Assembly (NCBI GenBank): GCA_035610835.1
Contig: CM069441.1
Coordinates: 79,759,515-79,823,514 of the forward strand
Length of the DNA stretch: 64,000 nt
Reading direction: 5' to 3'
From: Ophiura sarsii
Taxonomy: Eukaryota; Echinodermata; Ophiuroidea; Amphilepidida; Ophiuridae
The notes below the pieces were generated by a model. The model made no database searches. It saw only the letters and a list, made by a program, of their open reading frames with translations, and was not told the origin of the DNA. Each line of letters opens with the position of its first letter. Within the stretch, counting starts at the first letter, position 1. This document shows positions 27,501-40,488 of the stretch, one piece after another. The translations under genes and the position numbers were made by a program.

Positions 27501-30500
27501 TGACTAAGTAGGTACGGCCCTTCCTCATGCTTAAGCGTCTTGTCCCCCCTCCCTCTGATCTCAATCACTTCTTTGAATTTTCTAGACTTTTCTAGTACAG
27601 ATATCTCTTGCTCATGGTCTCTTTGAGTAGTTACAGATTCCACTTCAGGCCTGAAAATAGCACCTGCCCGCCTGCCCATAGCGGGTTACTTTTGCGTCGG
27701 GCAGACAAAGATGATTCAGTACTAAGGCTGTGAATTATACCCGGGTACCAAATTGGGTACCCGAATACCCGAAATGTAAAAAAAAAATGTATAAATTTGT
27801 TCCCCAAATGACCTCTATTGACCCGATTGTGTGTCATTTTGGGGACACATTTTTACTTAAAAAAAGAAAAAAGTTTAAAAAAAAGTTTAAAAAAGAAGAA
27901 GTTTAGTGTATATTTTCGGGTACCTGGGTACGAAACTACCCGTGCATTCACAGCCTTATTCAGTGCCCAACCAACTGGCAGTTAAAATTGTTGAAACGTA
28001 CAGTATGAGTGTGTTACACTGGCTGCTGGAATTTCTGTTGGGTAGGTATTTTACCTGCCCAACTGACTTGTTGAAAATTCATTATAGTAAAGTTGCAAAC
28101 TCCCCCACCTTATTCCCTGGATCAACACGCGAGACGAAGTCTAAATACCCACCTTCATCTTGGAACATATTGCTAAGGTTGAGTAGTTTTGTGGATGGGT
28201 CGTATCTCTTACTCATGGTCTCCTTCAGAAGTTGCAGATTCTTCTCGTTTATGACGGAGTGACCTTTCGGCGGCGGACTCGGTCTGGAAAGAATGCTCAC
28301 CTGCCACAGGGAGACAATATGATTCCATTTAGCAACAGTTAATAAACAACAACAACAACAACAAAGACGACAATAATGACAACAACAACGAACAAGGACA
28401 CAACAACAACAAAGAGTTTTGTATGCTTCTTTTTAAAGGTGAAATGTGATCTTTATATCAACATGATTTGTTATGACTTGGAAGAAATTGTAGATACATA
28501 TAGTATGAAAGGGCATGCTAAATATAAGTAAGTAGATAAATAAATTTATTTATTTAATAAGTTACACAATGTGAAGAATTTATGGGATCAGAATGATAAA
28601 ATTCCTAAAATACTGTAAAACCACTTAATTTTGTGAGGGATTTAATTTCGCGAAATTTCGCAAGGGATGTGGATTCGTGGAATTAAATACCTGTGAAACT
28701 GACAATTTTGCATTGAAAGTAACAGTAAAATGTCCAGATTCACAAAATTAAAATGGCAGCTAAAATAGCAATCATTTTACATTCGCGAAATAAAGTTTCC
28801 CTGAAATTATAGTGTTTTACAGTATATCCAAGTAAAGTTTATGCTATGTGTGGAGTACAAGCCTGAGCTTGTTGTTTGGTTTTCTGTGTTTTGTCCGCTT
28901 TTACACACATTTTATCAACCGGAAGGCAGGTAAAATAGTTTAGAAATATTAAAACAAGGCGGTTCTCGAACGGCGCGTCTCGCCTGTTCATCAAAAGTGA
29001 CTTGAAAGAAATGATGATGAAACATATGATACAATGTAGCACTGTCCCAGAGGTATGCATTGTAGTTAATGCAAGGGATGTAATACCTTGAAAAATTTAA
29101 TCAACAAAAAGAACACACCAACCCCCTTCCCTACACCAAATCACATCAAGATAGGCCTTACAGATCTTATTTGACCCCAGATGACCTCTGATGACCTTGA
29201 AAATTTAATCAGCAAAAAGAACACACCAACCCCCTTCCCTCCACCAAATCACATCAAGATAGGCCTTACGGATCTTATTTGACCCCAGATGACCTCTGAT
29301 GACCTCGAAAAATTAATCAACAAAAAGAACACACCATCCCTCTTCCGTCCACCAAATCCCATCAAGATAGGCCTTACGGATCTTATTTGACCCCAGATGA
29401 CCTTGAATGACCTCCGATGACCTTGAAAATTTAATCAGCATAAAGAATACACCACCCCCTTCCCTCCACCAAATCCAATCAAGATAGGCTTTACTGATCT
29501 ATTTGACCCCATATTTGACCCCCCCGATGACCCCGAAAAATTAATCAACAAAAAGAACACACCACCCCCCTTCCCTCCACCAAATCCCATCAAGATAGGC
29601 CTTACTGATCTATTTGACCCCATATTTGACCCCCGATGACCCCGAAAAATTAATCAACAAAAAGAACACCATCCCTCTTCCGTCCACCAAACCCCATCAA
29701 GATAGGCCTTACTGATCTATTTGACCCCATATTTGACCCCCGATGACCCCGAAAAATTAATCAACAAAAAGAACACACCACCCCCCTTCCCTCCACCAAA
29801 TCCCATCAAGATAGGCCTTACTGATCTATTTGACCCCATATTTGACCCCCAATGACCCCGAAAAATGTATCAACAAAAAGAACACACCATCCCTCTTCCG
29901 TCCACCAAATCCCATCAAGATAGGCCTTACTGATCTATTTGACCCCATATTTGACCCCCGATGACCCCGAAAAATTAATCAACAAAAATAACACACCACC
30001 CCCCTTCCCTCCACCAAATCCCATCAAGATAGGCCTTACTGATCTATTTGACCTCATATTTGACCCCCAATGACCCCGAAAAATTAATCAACAAAAAGAA
30101 CACACCATCCCTCTTCCGTCCACCAAATCCCATCAAGATAGGCCTTACTGATTTATTTGACCCCATATTTGACCCCGATGACCCCGAAAAATTAATCAAC
30201 AAAAAGAACACACCATCCCCCTTCCCTCCACCAAATCCAATCAAGATAGGCCTTATGGATCTTATTTGACCCCCGATGACATTGAATGACCTCTGATGAC
30301 CTTGAAAATTTATTCAGCAAAAAGAACACACCACTCCCCTTCCCTCCACCAAATCTCATCAATATGGGCCTTACTGATCTATTTGACCCCATATTTGACC
30401 CCGATGACCTCTGGTGACCTTGAAAATTTAATCATCAAAAAGAACACACCACCCCCCTTCCCTCCACCAAATCCCATCAAGATAGGCCTTACTGATCTAT

Positions 30501-33500
30501 TTGACCCCATATTTGACCCCCGATGACCTTGAATGACCTCCGATGACCTTGAAAATTTAATCAGCAAAAAGAACACACCACCCCCTTCCCTCCACCAAAT
30601 CCCATCAAGATCGGCCTTACGGATCTTATTTGACCCCATATTTGACCCCGATGACCTTGAATGACCTCCAATGACCTTGAAAATCTAATCAGCAAAAGAA
30701 CACCCCACCCCCTTCCCTGACATCAAGTCCCATCAAGATAGGCCTTACGGATCTCTAGATATCGCGTCACAACGCGTCTCAAAAGTTTTAAGCATATTTG
30801 ACCCCGATGACCTTGTATGACCCCAGATGACCTTGAAAAATCAATCAGCAACAGAACGCACCACCCCCCTTCCCTCCACCAAGTCCCATCACGATAGGCC
30901 TTACGGATCTCCAGATATCGCGTCACAAAGGTATTTCTTAGCACACGGCTGACGGCATACGGCATACGGCATACGCCGGACAGAAATAGTGATAACATAG
31001 TCTCTTTCTGATTACATCAGGCGAGACAAAAATCATTAAATAAGGACTGATATTTTTCAGGATTTATAACCCGGCCAAAGAGGGCAACACAACCATCAGA
31101 GATGCCAATGGTCCTTTAAAAAAACCATGAAAACACACGAAGGGCGAAGCGAAGCGAGTGAAGCTCTCGTGGTTCACGGCCGGGGGTCCAGGGGCCCGCT
31201 TAAGGGCCCCTGGTGGGGTCAAGGGGCTATGCCCCGTCGGGGGTTGAGGGGGCAGCGCCCCCTTGAAGCTCCTGGGTTTTAAGAGTTTAGATTTGCATTG
31301 GAAGTGGTATTTTTCATTCATTTTTGTCATTTGTTTATCCCATTAAATTTGACCCGAAATAATTCACTTAATACTCCATGACCCACACCATAGCTATGGT
31401 AATTTATAACTTAAGATCCTACCTTATAAGTACATTGGTATTTCATAATATTCTGATTAAAAGTACATTACTTTTGAGAACCGTTTTCAGTGTAAAAAAT
31501 AAAGTGTCTGAGGTTTATTTTACTGGGAATGTATGTTCCTTGTTTTTATTGAAAGTTATACCAACACTGCGGTTGCACAATGTCTTGTTTGCGGTGTGGA
31601 TGTACGTGAGAAATACAACCAGTCTAGGGGGAAAACCATGAATAGACACCGAACATTTTGATGCACGAAATATAACCATTTACAATTACTACCTGTATGT
31701 AATTATAATGTACACTTTCATTTTCCTGCATCTCCACCTAATTTAATTAAGATATTGTTGATTTTGAAATAAATTGTATTTTTACATAGAAAACAGTGTT
31801 GAAAAAATCATACTTTTGATAAGAATGAATTAAATAATTTAGTATAAGATCTTAGGTAAGGAGTTATTATCCCTCATGGTGTGGGTCAAGGGGTATTATG
31901 TGGGTTATTAAGGGTCAAATACGAGTCATCTAAGGTCCTGTTTTTACTTAGAAAAAAATTAAAATGTAAAAATGAATTTTTAAAAAAATCGGAATTTTGA
32001 CCAGAAAAGTTTAAAAAACCGGAAAATTGGCATCTCTGAACCATTTAAGGGACCTCGTACCACAGCTGGAAAAAGTGGGTAATTTGGTAATCTCATTCCC
32101 GGGAAACTTAGGTTGCTCGCAGGAAACAGAGCAACTTGGCCTCAAATTTTTTTAATAAAAAATTGGCCTAAAATACATGTGAATAATAAGCATAACCCTA
32201 ACTCTACTACACCACACGGCAACTGGGCGGAAAAATGTTTTTATAACCCGGCGTGCAGGTTTTTGGGCTACAAAACGGACCCAGGCTGTATAATGAGGCG
32301 AATATACTCGCCGAGTGTCGAATGACAGCCGTGGTGTAATGGCTAGGATCTGGGCCCTGGTACTGGAGGTCTGTGAGGTCCGTGGTTCAAATCCGGGGGG
32401 GGGGGGGACCTTTCTGGTGAATTTTTAGGGTTGGAAAAGAAATCTGTTGCCGCCGTGTGGTGATCTAGAGTTAGGGATTTAATCATACACACGCAAAATT
32501 GTGAATCTTACTTGTAAATATTACTTGTAAATCCTAATTTTAAGCTTCTTGTAATGTCAAAATGTTGCACCAAATCGCATAATTTAAAAAAACCTCCAGC
32601 GCCGCTTTATGCGGCAAAGCGGCGTGATGACAGCAGCCATTGTTACATTTTTTAAACGGGAAATATTTTAGAATTGAAATTGTCATTCCCGGGCATTTTG
32701 TACAGCCCTGCTCGTACTGACTGGAATCTATGCAGAACTACTAACCTTGTGTCCAGTCTTTGCTGTTATTCTCTTTGACACATCTTTCAGGGCATCGGCG
32801 GTGGACTTATCATCCACGTAAAAAGCTGAGGTATTCTGAACATAGTGATACTGTGAATAAACGAGGCAAAGAATGATGGTCAAGTATTACAATAATCAAG
32901 CTTTTTGTGGAGACTAAGGAATGTGCATGTGAGAGGATAAATCATAAATCGAGATGGAACTACTCCGCTCTTAACATTCTAAGGCCACAAACACATCTAG
33001 CATATCGTCAGCCTGCTTTGATAATTAACTCATTTTTTCTAGTTTTTAGAAAACAACCAAAATATGAAAAGTGAGTTAGGCAATTATCGAAGCAGGCTGA
33101 CGATATGTTGAATAGCATCATGAACAGTGCAGGTGAATTCCAACAGGAGCAGTAACTGTGGATAAAATTAGGTTGGAGATATACCTTTAAGTGAAATGTG
33201 GCTTGTTAGGCCTAACAAAAATAAATTGTTGTTTCCGTTAACCCGACCGACCCTCTTAAACCTGCCGACCGTAAAAATTTTATCAACATTTTGAAAAAAT
33301 AAAATTTATTTTCTACCTACCGTTCGTATTTTTTCAGTCCAAATTTACGGAAATGTATTGAGAGAATAAACATTTTACATTCCCATTTAGTTTTACATTC
33401 CCATTTTGCCGAAGGTCCAATTTGAATGTACCCATTTCCATGAATTCTGCAACAATTCTGAAGTTTACTTTCCGTTCGTCCGTACGCCTAAAAGTTTATT

Positions 33501-36500
33501 TCCATTCATCAACAACACCGCAGTATTTGCGGTTATCGCAATAATTACGTTTTTTGGTACCACCAACAAACCAACCAACCACATGGAATGACGTAGCGTA
33601 ACATGGTAAAAATAACACACTGGGAACCGTGTGGAACAGAAAAGAAAATATCATATTATTAACCTCAGTTCGGGCATGCAAAAGTCTCTCGCGCACGTGT
33701 TGAGAAGTAAAGCGCATTCACGTTGTTCAAAGCAGATTGCTAAAAGGTTAATGCTTGTTTACATCGATAAAGTAATTCCCCAAGTTTAGCAAAGTACGAT
33801 CGAAGGAAAATCATCTATTTTTTAATGAGAAAATGCAGTGTATTTACATTTAATGAATTATAATAAAATAATGAATGAAATTTGCCTCGAAAGTTGACGT
33901 TACACTGTTCAGACCGGGCGTTCAGATTGCGATGACGGTCAAAATTCGGAAGCTTTGCAATTAATTTACATGGTGAATCTAAAATAATATTTTTTTGTAA
34001 AATAAATTTTTTTCCCGACCGACCGACCCTCTTTTTTGTCAGCATGTTACCGGAAACAAACATTTATTTTTCTTAGGCCTTATAGGCCTAATACCAGTTA
34101 ATATGACCCATTCTAAACATTTTACATAATTATTACTCACAAGGCTGACTTAGGCAGAATTGAAATTGTGCATTTATCAACACTTTTAATTGGTCAATGA
34201 CTTAGGCATTATTACAGCATGTGCATAATGTAATGAAGTCATGATTTATGCAAAAGCTCAATTTGGCTCTGAAAAGTGAGTTAGGCAATTATCGAAGCAG
34301 GCTGACGATATGTGCCTTTACCCCAGAAAATGTATAAAACAACCATTCCTATGCATAACCATTGGGTAGTTTTATATGCTGGGTGGCTGGAAAAACATAC
34401 AAAGTGTTGACAGTACAGCAGCAATATCACCCATCCATCCATGTCACCGAAGTAACGTTATAAATCAATCATCATCAAACACTTTATATGTTATAGCAAT
34501 CTTAGTATAGGCTGCATGAAGTCCACACAAAAAGCACTCTGGAAATTAGAAGTTACCCTATCATCATGCATTGGACCATGTACACCTAAATGTTGCTGGA
34601 AATTGGGCATATTTCCGTGATGAGCTCCTATCCTAATCCTATACTGAAATGGAATTACTCATTGGCACCTGACAATTGTGCTACTTTCTAATCTTAACCC
34701 CATGAGAACTACCGGCCGATTGGTCAGAAAGATGGATACATCATTTATTGCACCAATGAGAGACATTGTTAGAATAATTGTATCCCTGATAAAGATGGGA
34801 GTGAAACATTTTACAAGCTGCATTTGAGTTGGCTATTCATATGAGTACATCTTGTAATAAACCAATCAGAACCACTGTAAGATAGACAGGTAGACCCTAG
34901 GGTCCGTATGCACAAAAGAGTTAGACCGGGTCTAAAGTTAGACCTGGTCTAAGTGAAATTTATTCATGCCTCAAAATCTGTTTTCCTCTGCATTTTCATG
35001 AGATATTTTGTGCTATTTTGGAACTTTGCATCCGAATCTTTACAATTTGTTAGCTTATTTGAGAAGGAAATGTAATTAAAGGTGTGCTTTCACAAAAACT
35101 AAAATCCACTTAGACCAGGTCTAACTTTAGACCCGGTCTAACTCTTTTGTGCATACGGACCCAGGGGGTTAATGATTCTTATGCACAATGTAACCAGTAT
35201 TGAAGATAACAAATTGCGCTTCATAGACGACCGATATCTTGTTGGCACTACTCACATCTATCGGTTGGAACGGAACCGTGCACACATTCCTGATTGCTGT
35301 CAACAACCACTCTTTCTCCTGTTTCTTTCCATACGGTATCTGTAGAGTGAAAGGAGAATGCAATTAGGTCAGACCAAAATAATCGTTACAATTTATGTGG
35401 GCGACATCCGACCGATCCTTGAAATGGGCGAAATGTTCACGATTTTGTTTTGCACTTTTTCATGATATTTATCGTAAAAAAACATCAAATAAACAAACAA
35501 GACCACACAAATAAAACCCTACCAGTTAGCAATGGTAATTGTTACAAAATTGTCCTTGTCTGTTTACATGGACCTTGAAAAGATATTTACTGTTCCCCCT
35601 ACTCACTGTAATTTTGAACCATGTTTCATCATCTCTGCCAGACCTGTCTTGATCCCTCTTTTTGTCTCTCCGTCCCCTGTCATTCCTCGGTCCGTTTCTG
35701 TTATTGTTTCTTCGTCCGTCTAACGAACCTACAGCTCGTGCAAATAAGCCATGACTAGGCCCTCCACGCTCACCACCGCCGCTGCCACCACCACGACCTT
35801 GATTTCTGTTATATTGTTGATTGGGTCCTTTTCTGGTGTCACGATCTCGTCTGCCATATGGGTTACTGTTGGAGTAATTGGAATGTCGAGTTACCCAAAC
35901 TAGCCAGTAATTCTCTCCAAGATAAGAAAAAAGAGGCAAGTTTTCCCCCAACAAATTCCAAGCATATTCTCATAAAATACGACTTATGAGGCTATTGCAA
36001 AAAGCATTTAAGTTTGTGAATCTTTTACTTTTCAAAAATCATATTTTTTCTTCCACAAATCCAAGGAGTAGGGCCTACTTGCATTTCTTTTACAGAAACC
36101 ATTGAAATTGGTCGGACATACATGTTACGCTTAACCCCCTGAGAACTACCGGTCGATTGGTCAGAAAGATGGATCATCATTTATTGCACCAATCAGAGAC
36201 CTTGTTGAAATAATTGTATCCCTGATAAAGATCGGGGTGAAATAGTTTAAAAGCTGTATCGTAATTGGTTATTCAAATGAGTATATCTTGTAATTAATTA
36301 ACCAATCAGAAGCGCTGTTAGATAGACAGGTAGTTCCCAGGGGGTTAAATCAATGAGTATGGTAATGGGTTATGCCCGCTAGTAATACTCAACAAAATGA
36401 AAGGGCAGGGGTAGAATTTCGTAACCAACGCGGAAGGATTTTGCGAGAATCCAGATTCTCGCCAATTTTGAGAATCCATGGATTATTGCGAAATTAATGA

Positions 36501-39500
36501 AAATAATATCCAGAATAAGGCTATAAGCTTGCACAACTTCCAAATTCGGCATGTTTGTTGACTAAGGGTCAACTACCAGTCATCTAATGTCCTGTTTTGG
36601 ACTTTAAAAAATAAAAAATAAAGTTTTTTTTTTGTGTGTTTTTTTGCGGGAATCCAACTGGATTCGCGCGGTAGTGATTTCACGCGAATCTTCACGCGAA
36701 TTCGCGGCGAAATTCTACCCCTGAAGGGGCTATTTCTTCTACAATCCAAAAACTGCATAATTGTCAAGTTTGCAACATAATGAAATGTATGTACAACAGT
36801 CAAGTCACTCCTCGTCATCAGTATCCTTTAGCTCAAGAGCAGACGACCACAAGATTTTTCCATGCACATCAGTCTTTAGCAATAAGGCCCCCAAAAAAAA
36901 ATTGTTTGCTTGTCCATAGATGCAAAAAAAAAAGTTTTTTCTTCTCTTTTTTTAAAAAATCCTGTATGAAGTATCAATATGAACACTCATCACAAATAAC
37001 AATACTAGATGCAAAAGACAAATATCTCAATGTTAAAAACAAGTTTTATTTATGTTAGCACTGTCCAGAGCAGCAATGCAAACACTTTGTCAAAGAACAC
37101 TTAATAAATCTTCAAAGAAAAAAAAAAGGTGGTGTTTCAAAACATGTTTTTCTTCCATTTTGATGATATTTATTTTTTTCACCAACGAAAAAAGGTGATT
37201 TTTTTTTGTTGTTGAAAAAAGAAAAAAAAGAAGTTAAAAACGTCACGGTCGGGACTGTAGGAGACGGGCGGTCGGACGAGGACAAGAAAACACTTTTTTT
37301 GTTTTTGGCCTAAGTGACTATCTGTTGTTCATGCCTTCATTGTCCCATAGTAAACATAGGTCACATGTGAAGTACAATTCACTTATGACTCAGTAGTGAT
37401 GGCCGATCCTGATCGGGAGATCGGTGCCGATCTGCATTGAATCGGCAATGAATCGAGATCGGGAAAAGAATGGAAGTTACCGATCCACCCTACCGATCTA
37501 GCAATTATTGATCCCCTCGGAAGGAAATACAAAAATACTGCAAGTCACGACTTGCGAATCCCCCTGGCTGGGAGATCAACTAAATGAGGTCAACGGTCAT
37601 ATATGGGTCATGTTCCCCCGGTGTTTCTTTTCTCCAAGTTTGAGGTCAATCGGTCAACTTTAACAATTTGACCTCTGGATGACCTTTGACCTCAGATGAC
37701 CTCTAATTATTTTTTTACATGTTCCCACGGTGTTCATTGCACAAATTAACCCCTTGTTGACCTTTGACCTTGGTTGACCTCTAATGACCGTTGAACTCGG
37801 ATGATCTCTAATTTATTTTAGACATGTTCCCGAGTGTTCATGTTTCTTGTCTCCAAGTTTGACGTCGATCGAGCAACTTTTACGATTTGACCTCTGGATG
37901 ACCTTTGACCTCAGATGACCTCTAATTTATTTTAGACATGTTCACCCGATGTTCATGTTTCTTGTCTCCAAGTTTGACGTCAATCGGGCAACTTTTACGA
38001 TTTGACCTCTGGATGACCTTTGATCTCAGATGACCTCTAATTTATTTTAGACATGTTCACCCGGTGTTCATGTTTCTTGTCTCCAAGTTTGACGTCAATC
38101 GGGCAACTTTTACGATTTGACCTCTGGATGACCTTTGACCTCAGATGACCTTGGATGACCTCTAATTTATTTTAGACATGTTCACCCGTGTTCATGTTTC
38201 TTGTCTCCAAGTTTGACGTCGATCGGGCAACTTTTACGATTTGACCTCTGGATGACCTTTGACCTCAGATGACCTCTAATCTATTTTAGACATGTTCACC
38301 CGGTGTTCATGTTTCTTGTCTCCAAGTTTGACGTCAATCGGGCAACTTTTACGATTTTACCTCTGGATGACCTTTGACCTCAGATGACCTTGGATGACCT
38401 CTAATTTATTTTAAACATGTTCACCCGGTGTTCATGTTTCTTTTCTCCAAGTTTGAAGTCAATCGGGCAACTTTTACGATTTGACCTCTAAATGACCTTT
38501 GACCTCAGATGACCTTTGCAAATTAGACCCCCAAACAAGCAGCTACAGTGTTTGACCATGGCCTACCTATCACTGAAGGTTTGAAGTCAATCCGTCCATC
38601 CTTTCAACAGATACAGCATTCGGGCAACTTTTACGATTTGACCTCTAAATGACCTTTGACCTCAGATGACCTTTGCAAATTAGACCCCCAAACAAGCAGC
38701 TACAGTGTTTGACCATGGCCTACCCATCACTGAAGGTTTGAAGTCAATCCGTCCATCCTTTCAACAGATACAGCAATTGGAAAAAAAGGCTAACCAAAAG
38801 GCACACACACACATACACACACCCAGCAATTGGAAAAAAAGGCTAACCAAAAGGCACACACACCCCTACACACATACGCACGCACATTGACATGATGACA
38901 AAATCCCCTTCTGGTTTTACAAACCAGGGGGATAAAAAGTAACAACAACGTTTCTAGAAAGTAAATATATTCCTGGTATGTAATGTTACGCTATTGTGGT
39001 CAATTACAATTTTGGTACCACCCAATCGCACGTGGTATGGCACAATTACTAGACTGAGACTGTGCCGCCCCCATACATCGCTCTATTAATAATACAGTGC
39101 CAGTGAATGTACGGTAATCTTGAAGACTGGTGGATGTACAATTATGATGAATTAACATGTCGACGCGCAGTGATGAATGAAAACAATTTTTCTTCAGGAA
39201 TAACTTACATAATTTAATATGTTGTCATGCAGGGAAGGAAATCGGACTAAAAGTAAGCTTATTTAATGATTCACGCTGGTTTCAAATTATAATATGGGAG
39301 ATCTGAGTCTGCCCGATCTGTAAATTCTCTGATCGGAGATCAGACATACCGATCTTGGGTTGAATCGGCCATCATCTACTTATGGGAATACAATTTCGTC
39401 TTATAGGGAGTGACTATCATGCCCAAAAGACATGATTTTCATGATCCAATGTGCTGTAATGAAGAACAATTGACCATAATTTATGAACCACATTGATGAC

Positions 39501-40456
39501 CAATGTACTCAATGCACTCTACTTATACTTACTATCGCGGGCGATTTGGACCACCACCTTCATCTCCCATATCAACATCTCCTTCATCATCTAGTCTTGC
39601 AAGTGGTGAAGGTCCTCCACCACCACCTCCACCCCCACCACCACCGCCGCCGCCACCACCTCCTCCTCCCCTTCCTCTGCCTCTCCCTGTCCTTCTTGGT
39701 CCACCTCCACCTCCACGTTGCCATCTTCCTCCACCAGACGACCTTCCACCACCAGATTCCCTTGAATCATATCCGCCACCGCCACCTCCACCTCCTCGTC
39801 GCCCACCTCCACCACCGCCTCCGCCTCCACCACCGCCTCCGCCTCTTCCACCACCTCTACGTCCGCCAGAGTTACCACTTCTCTCATCATGATCTGTATA
39901 ATTTAAAGAAAATAACATATCTGTTACACTGATTGCATACTAAGATCACTGATTAATCCAGGTCTTTCCCGATGACATGTTTAACATCATTATTGCACCA
40001 ACCGTATGGCAAATCATAGGCAGGGACTTGCAGGAGGAAGTCAAGACAGGTCGCTGCAAGTCGCAAGGCCCTAACTCGCTGCAGTTGAATTCCATCCAAC
40101 CTGATTGTTCACAATCTGTCAAGTAGCCGGGAGCGATTTGTGTTTCATAGTCCACTCGTGTGAGGTAGTGAGGGTGTGACTTAAAATTGCCTTGAGTATT
40201 TTAGTGACCTGCGACTCAAAGTATGTTATTGTTATCGGCATATAAATGATGCTCAATTCTTGGTTTGAATTTCAAACAAGTTGGTAAAAACACAATGTGG
40301 GAAAAAGCACCGTGTACAGTTTTAACATAAACTTTGTAGACTGTACATAAGTGCAGAGATACATGTAGCTCTTTTAAATTTGTCTGAAAGTCTGGGGCCC
40401 AATTATTGAAGACTAGTTTCTGATGGCAGTTCAAAAGAGAGCAATCCATTGGTTTG

Positions 40457-40488
<32 letters not shown>

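Larger units (their letters stand above)
37394..39378. mobile_element. TIR element carrying a minisatellite (tagtgatggccgat ends)
   Basis: The left end tagtgatggccgatcctgat cggg and right end ccgatcttgggttgaatcgg ccatcatcta are imperfect inverses, each with further gatcgg words. The middle holds the DR1-bearing minisatellite. It fills much of NXF1 intron 2. Confidence 0.5.

Noticed and set aside
29435..30639. Repeated frames with GGGKGxGVFFLLI
   Set aside because: They repeat with the minisatellite unit and are broken at unit changes, so not a gene.
29085..30930. CRISPR-like regular repeats
   Set aside because: Units are contiguous tandem copies without unique spacers, in a eukaryotic intron.
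35526..35606. Extension of NXF1 exon 3 into the intron
   Set aside because: The frame is open, but the GTGAGT donor at 35606 followed by exon 4 restores the conserved KITIPYGK sequence.
39483..39932. Plus-strand polyproline and poly-His/Leu frames of up to 149 codons
   Set aside because: They are the antisense of NXF1 exon 2, whose acceptor, donor, phase and conserved ends are clear.
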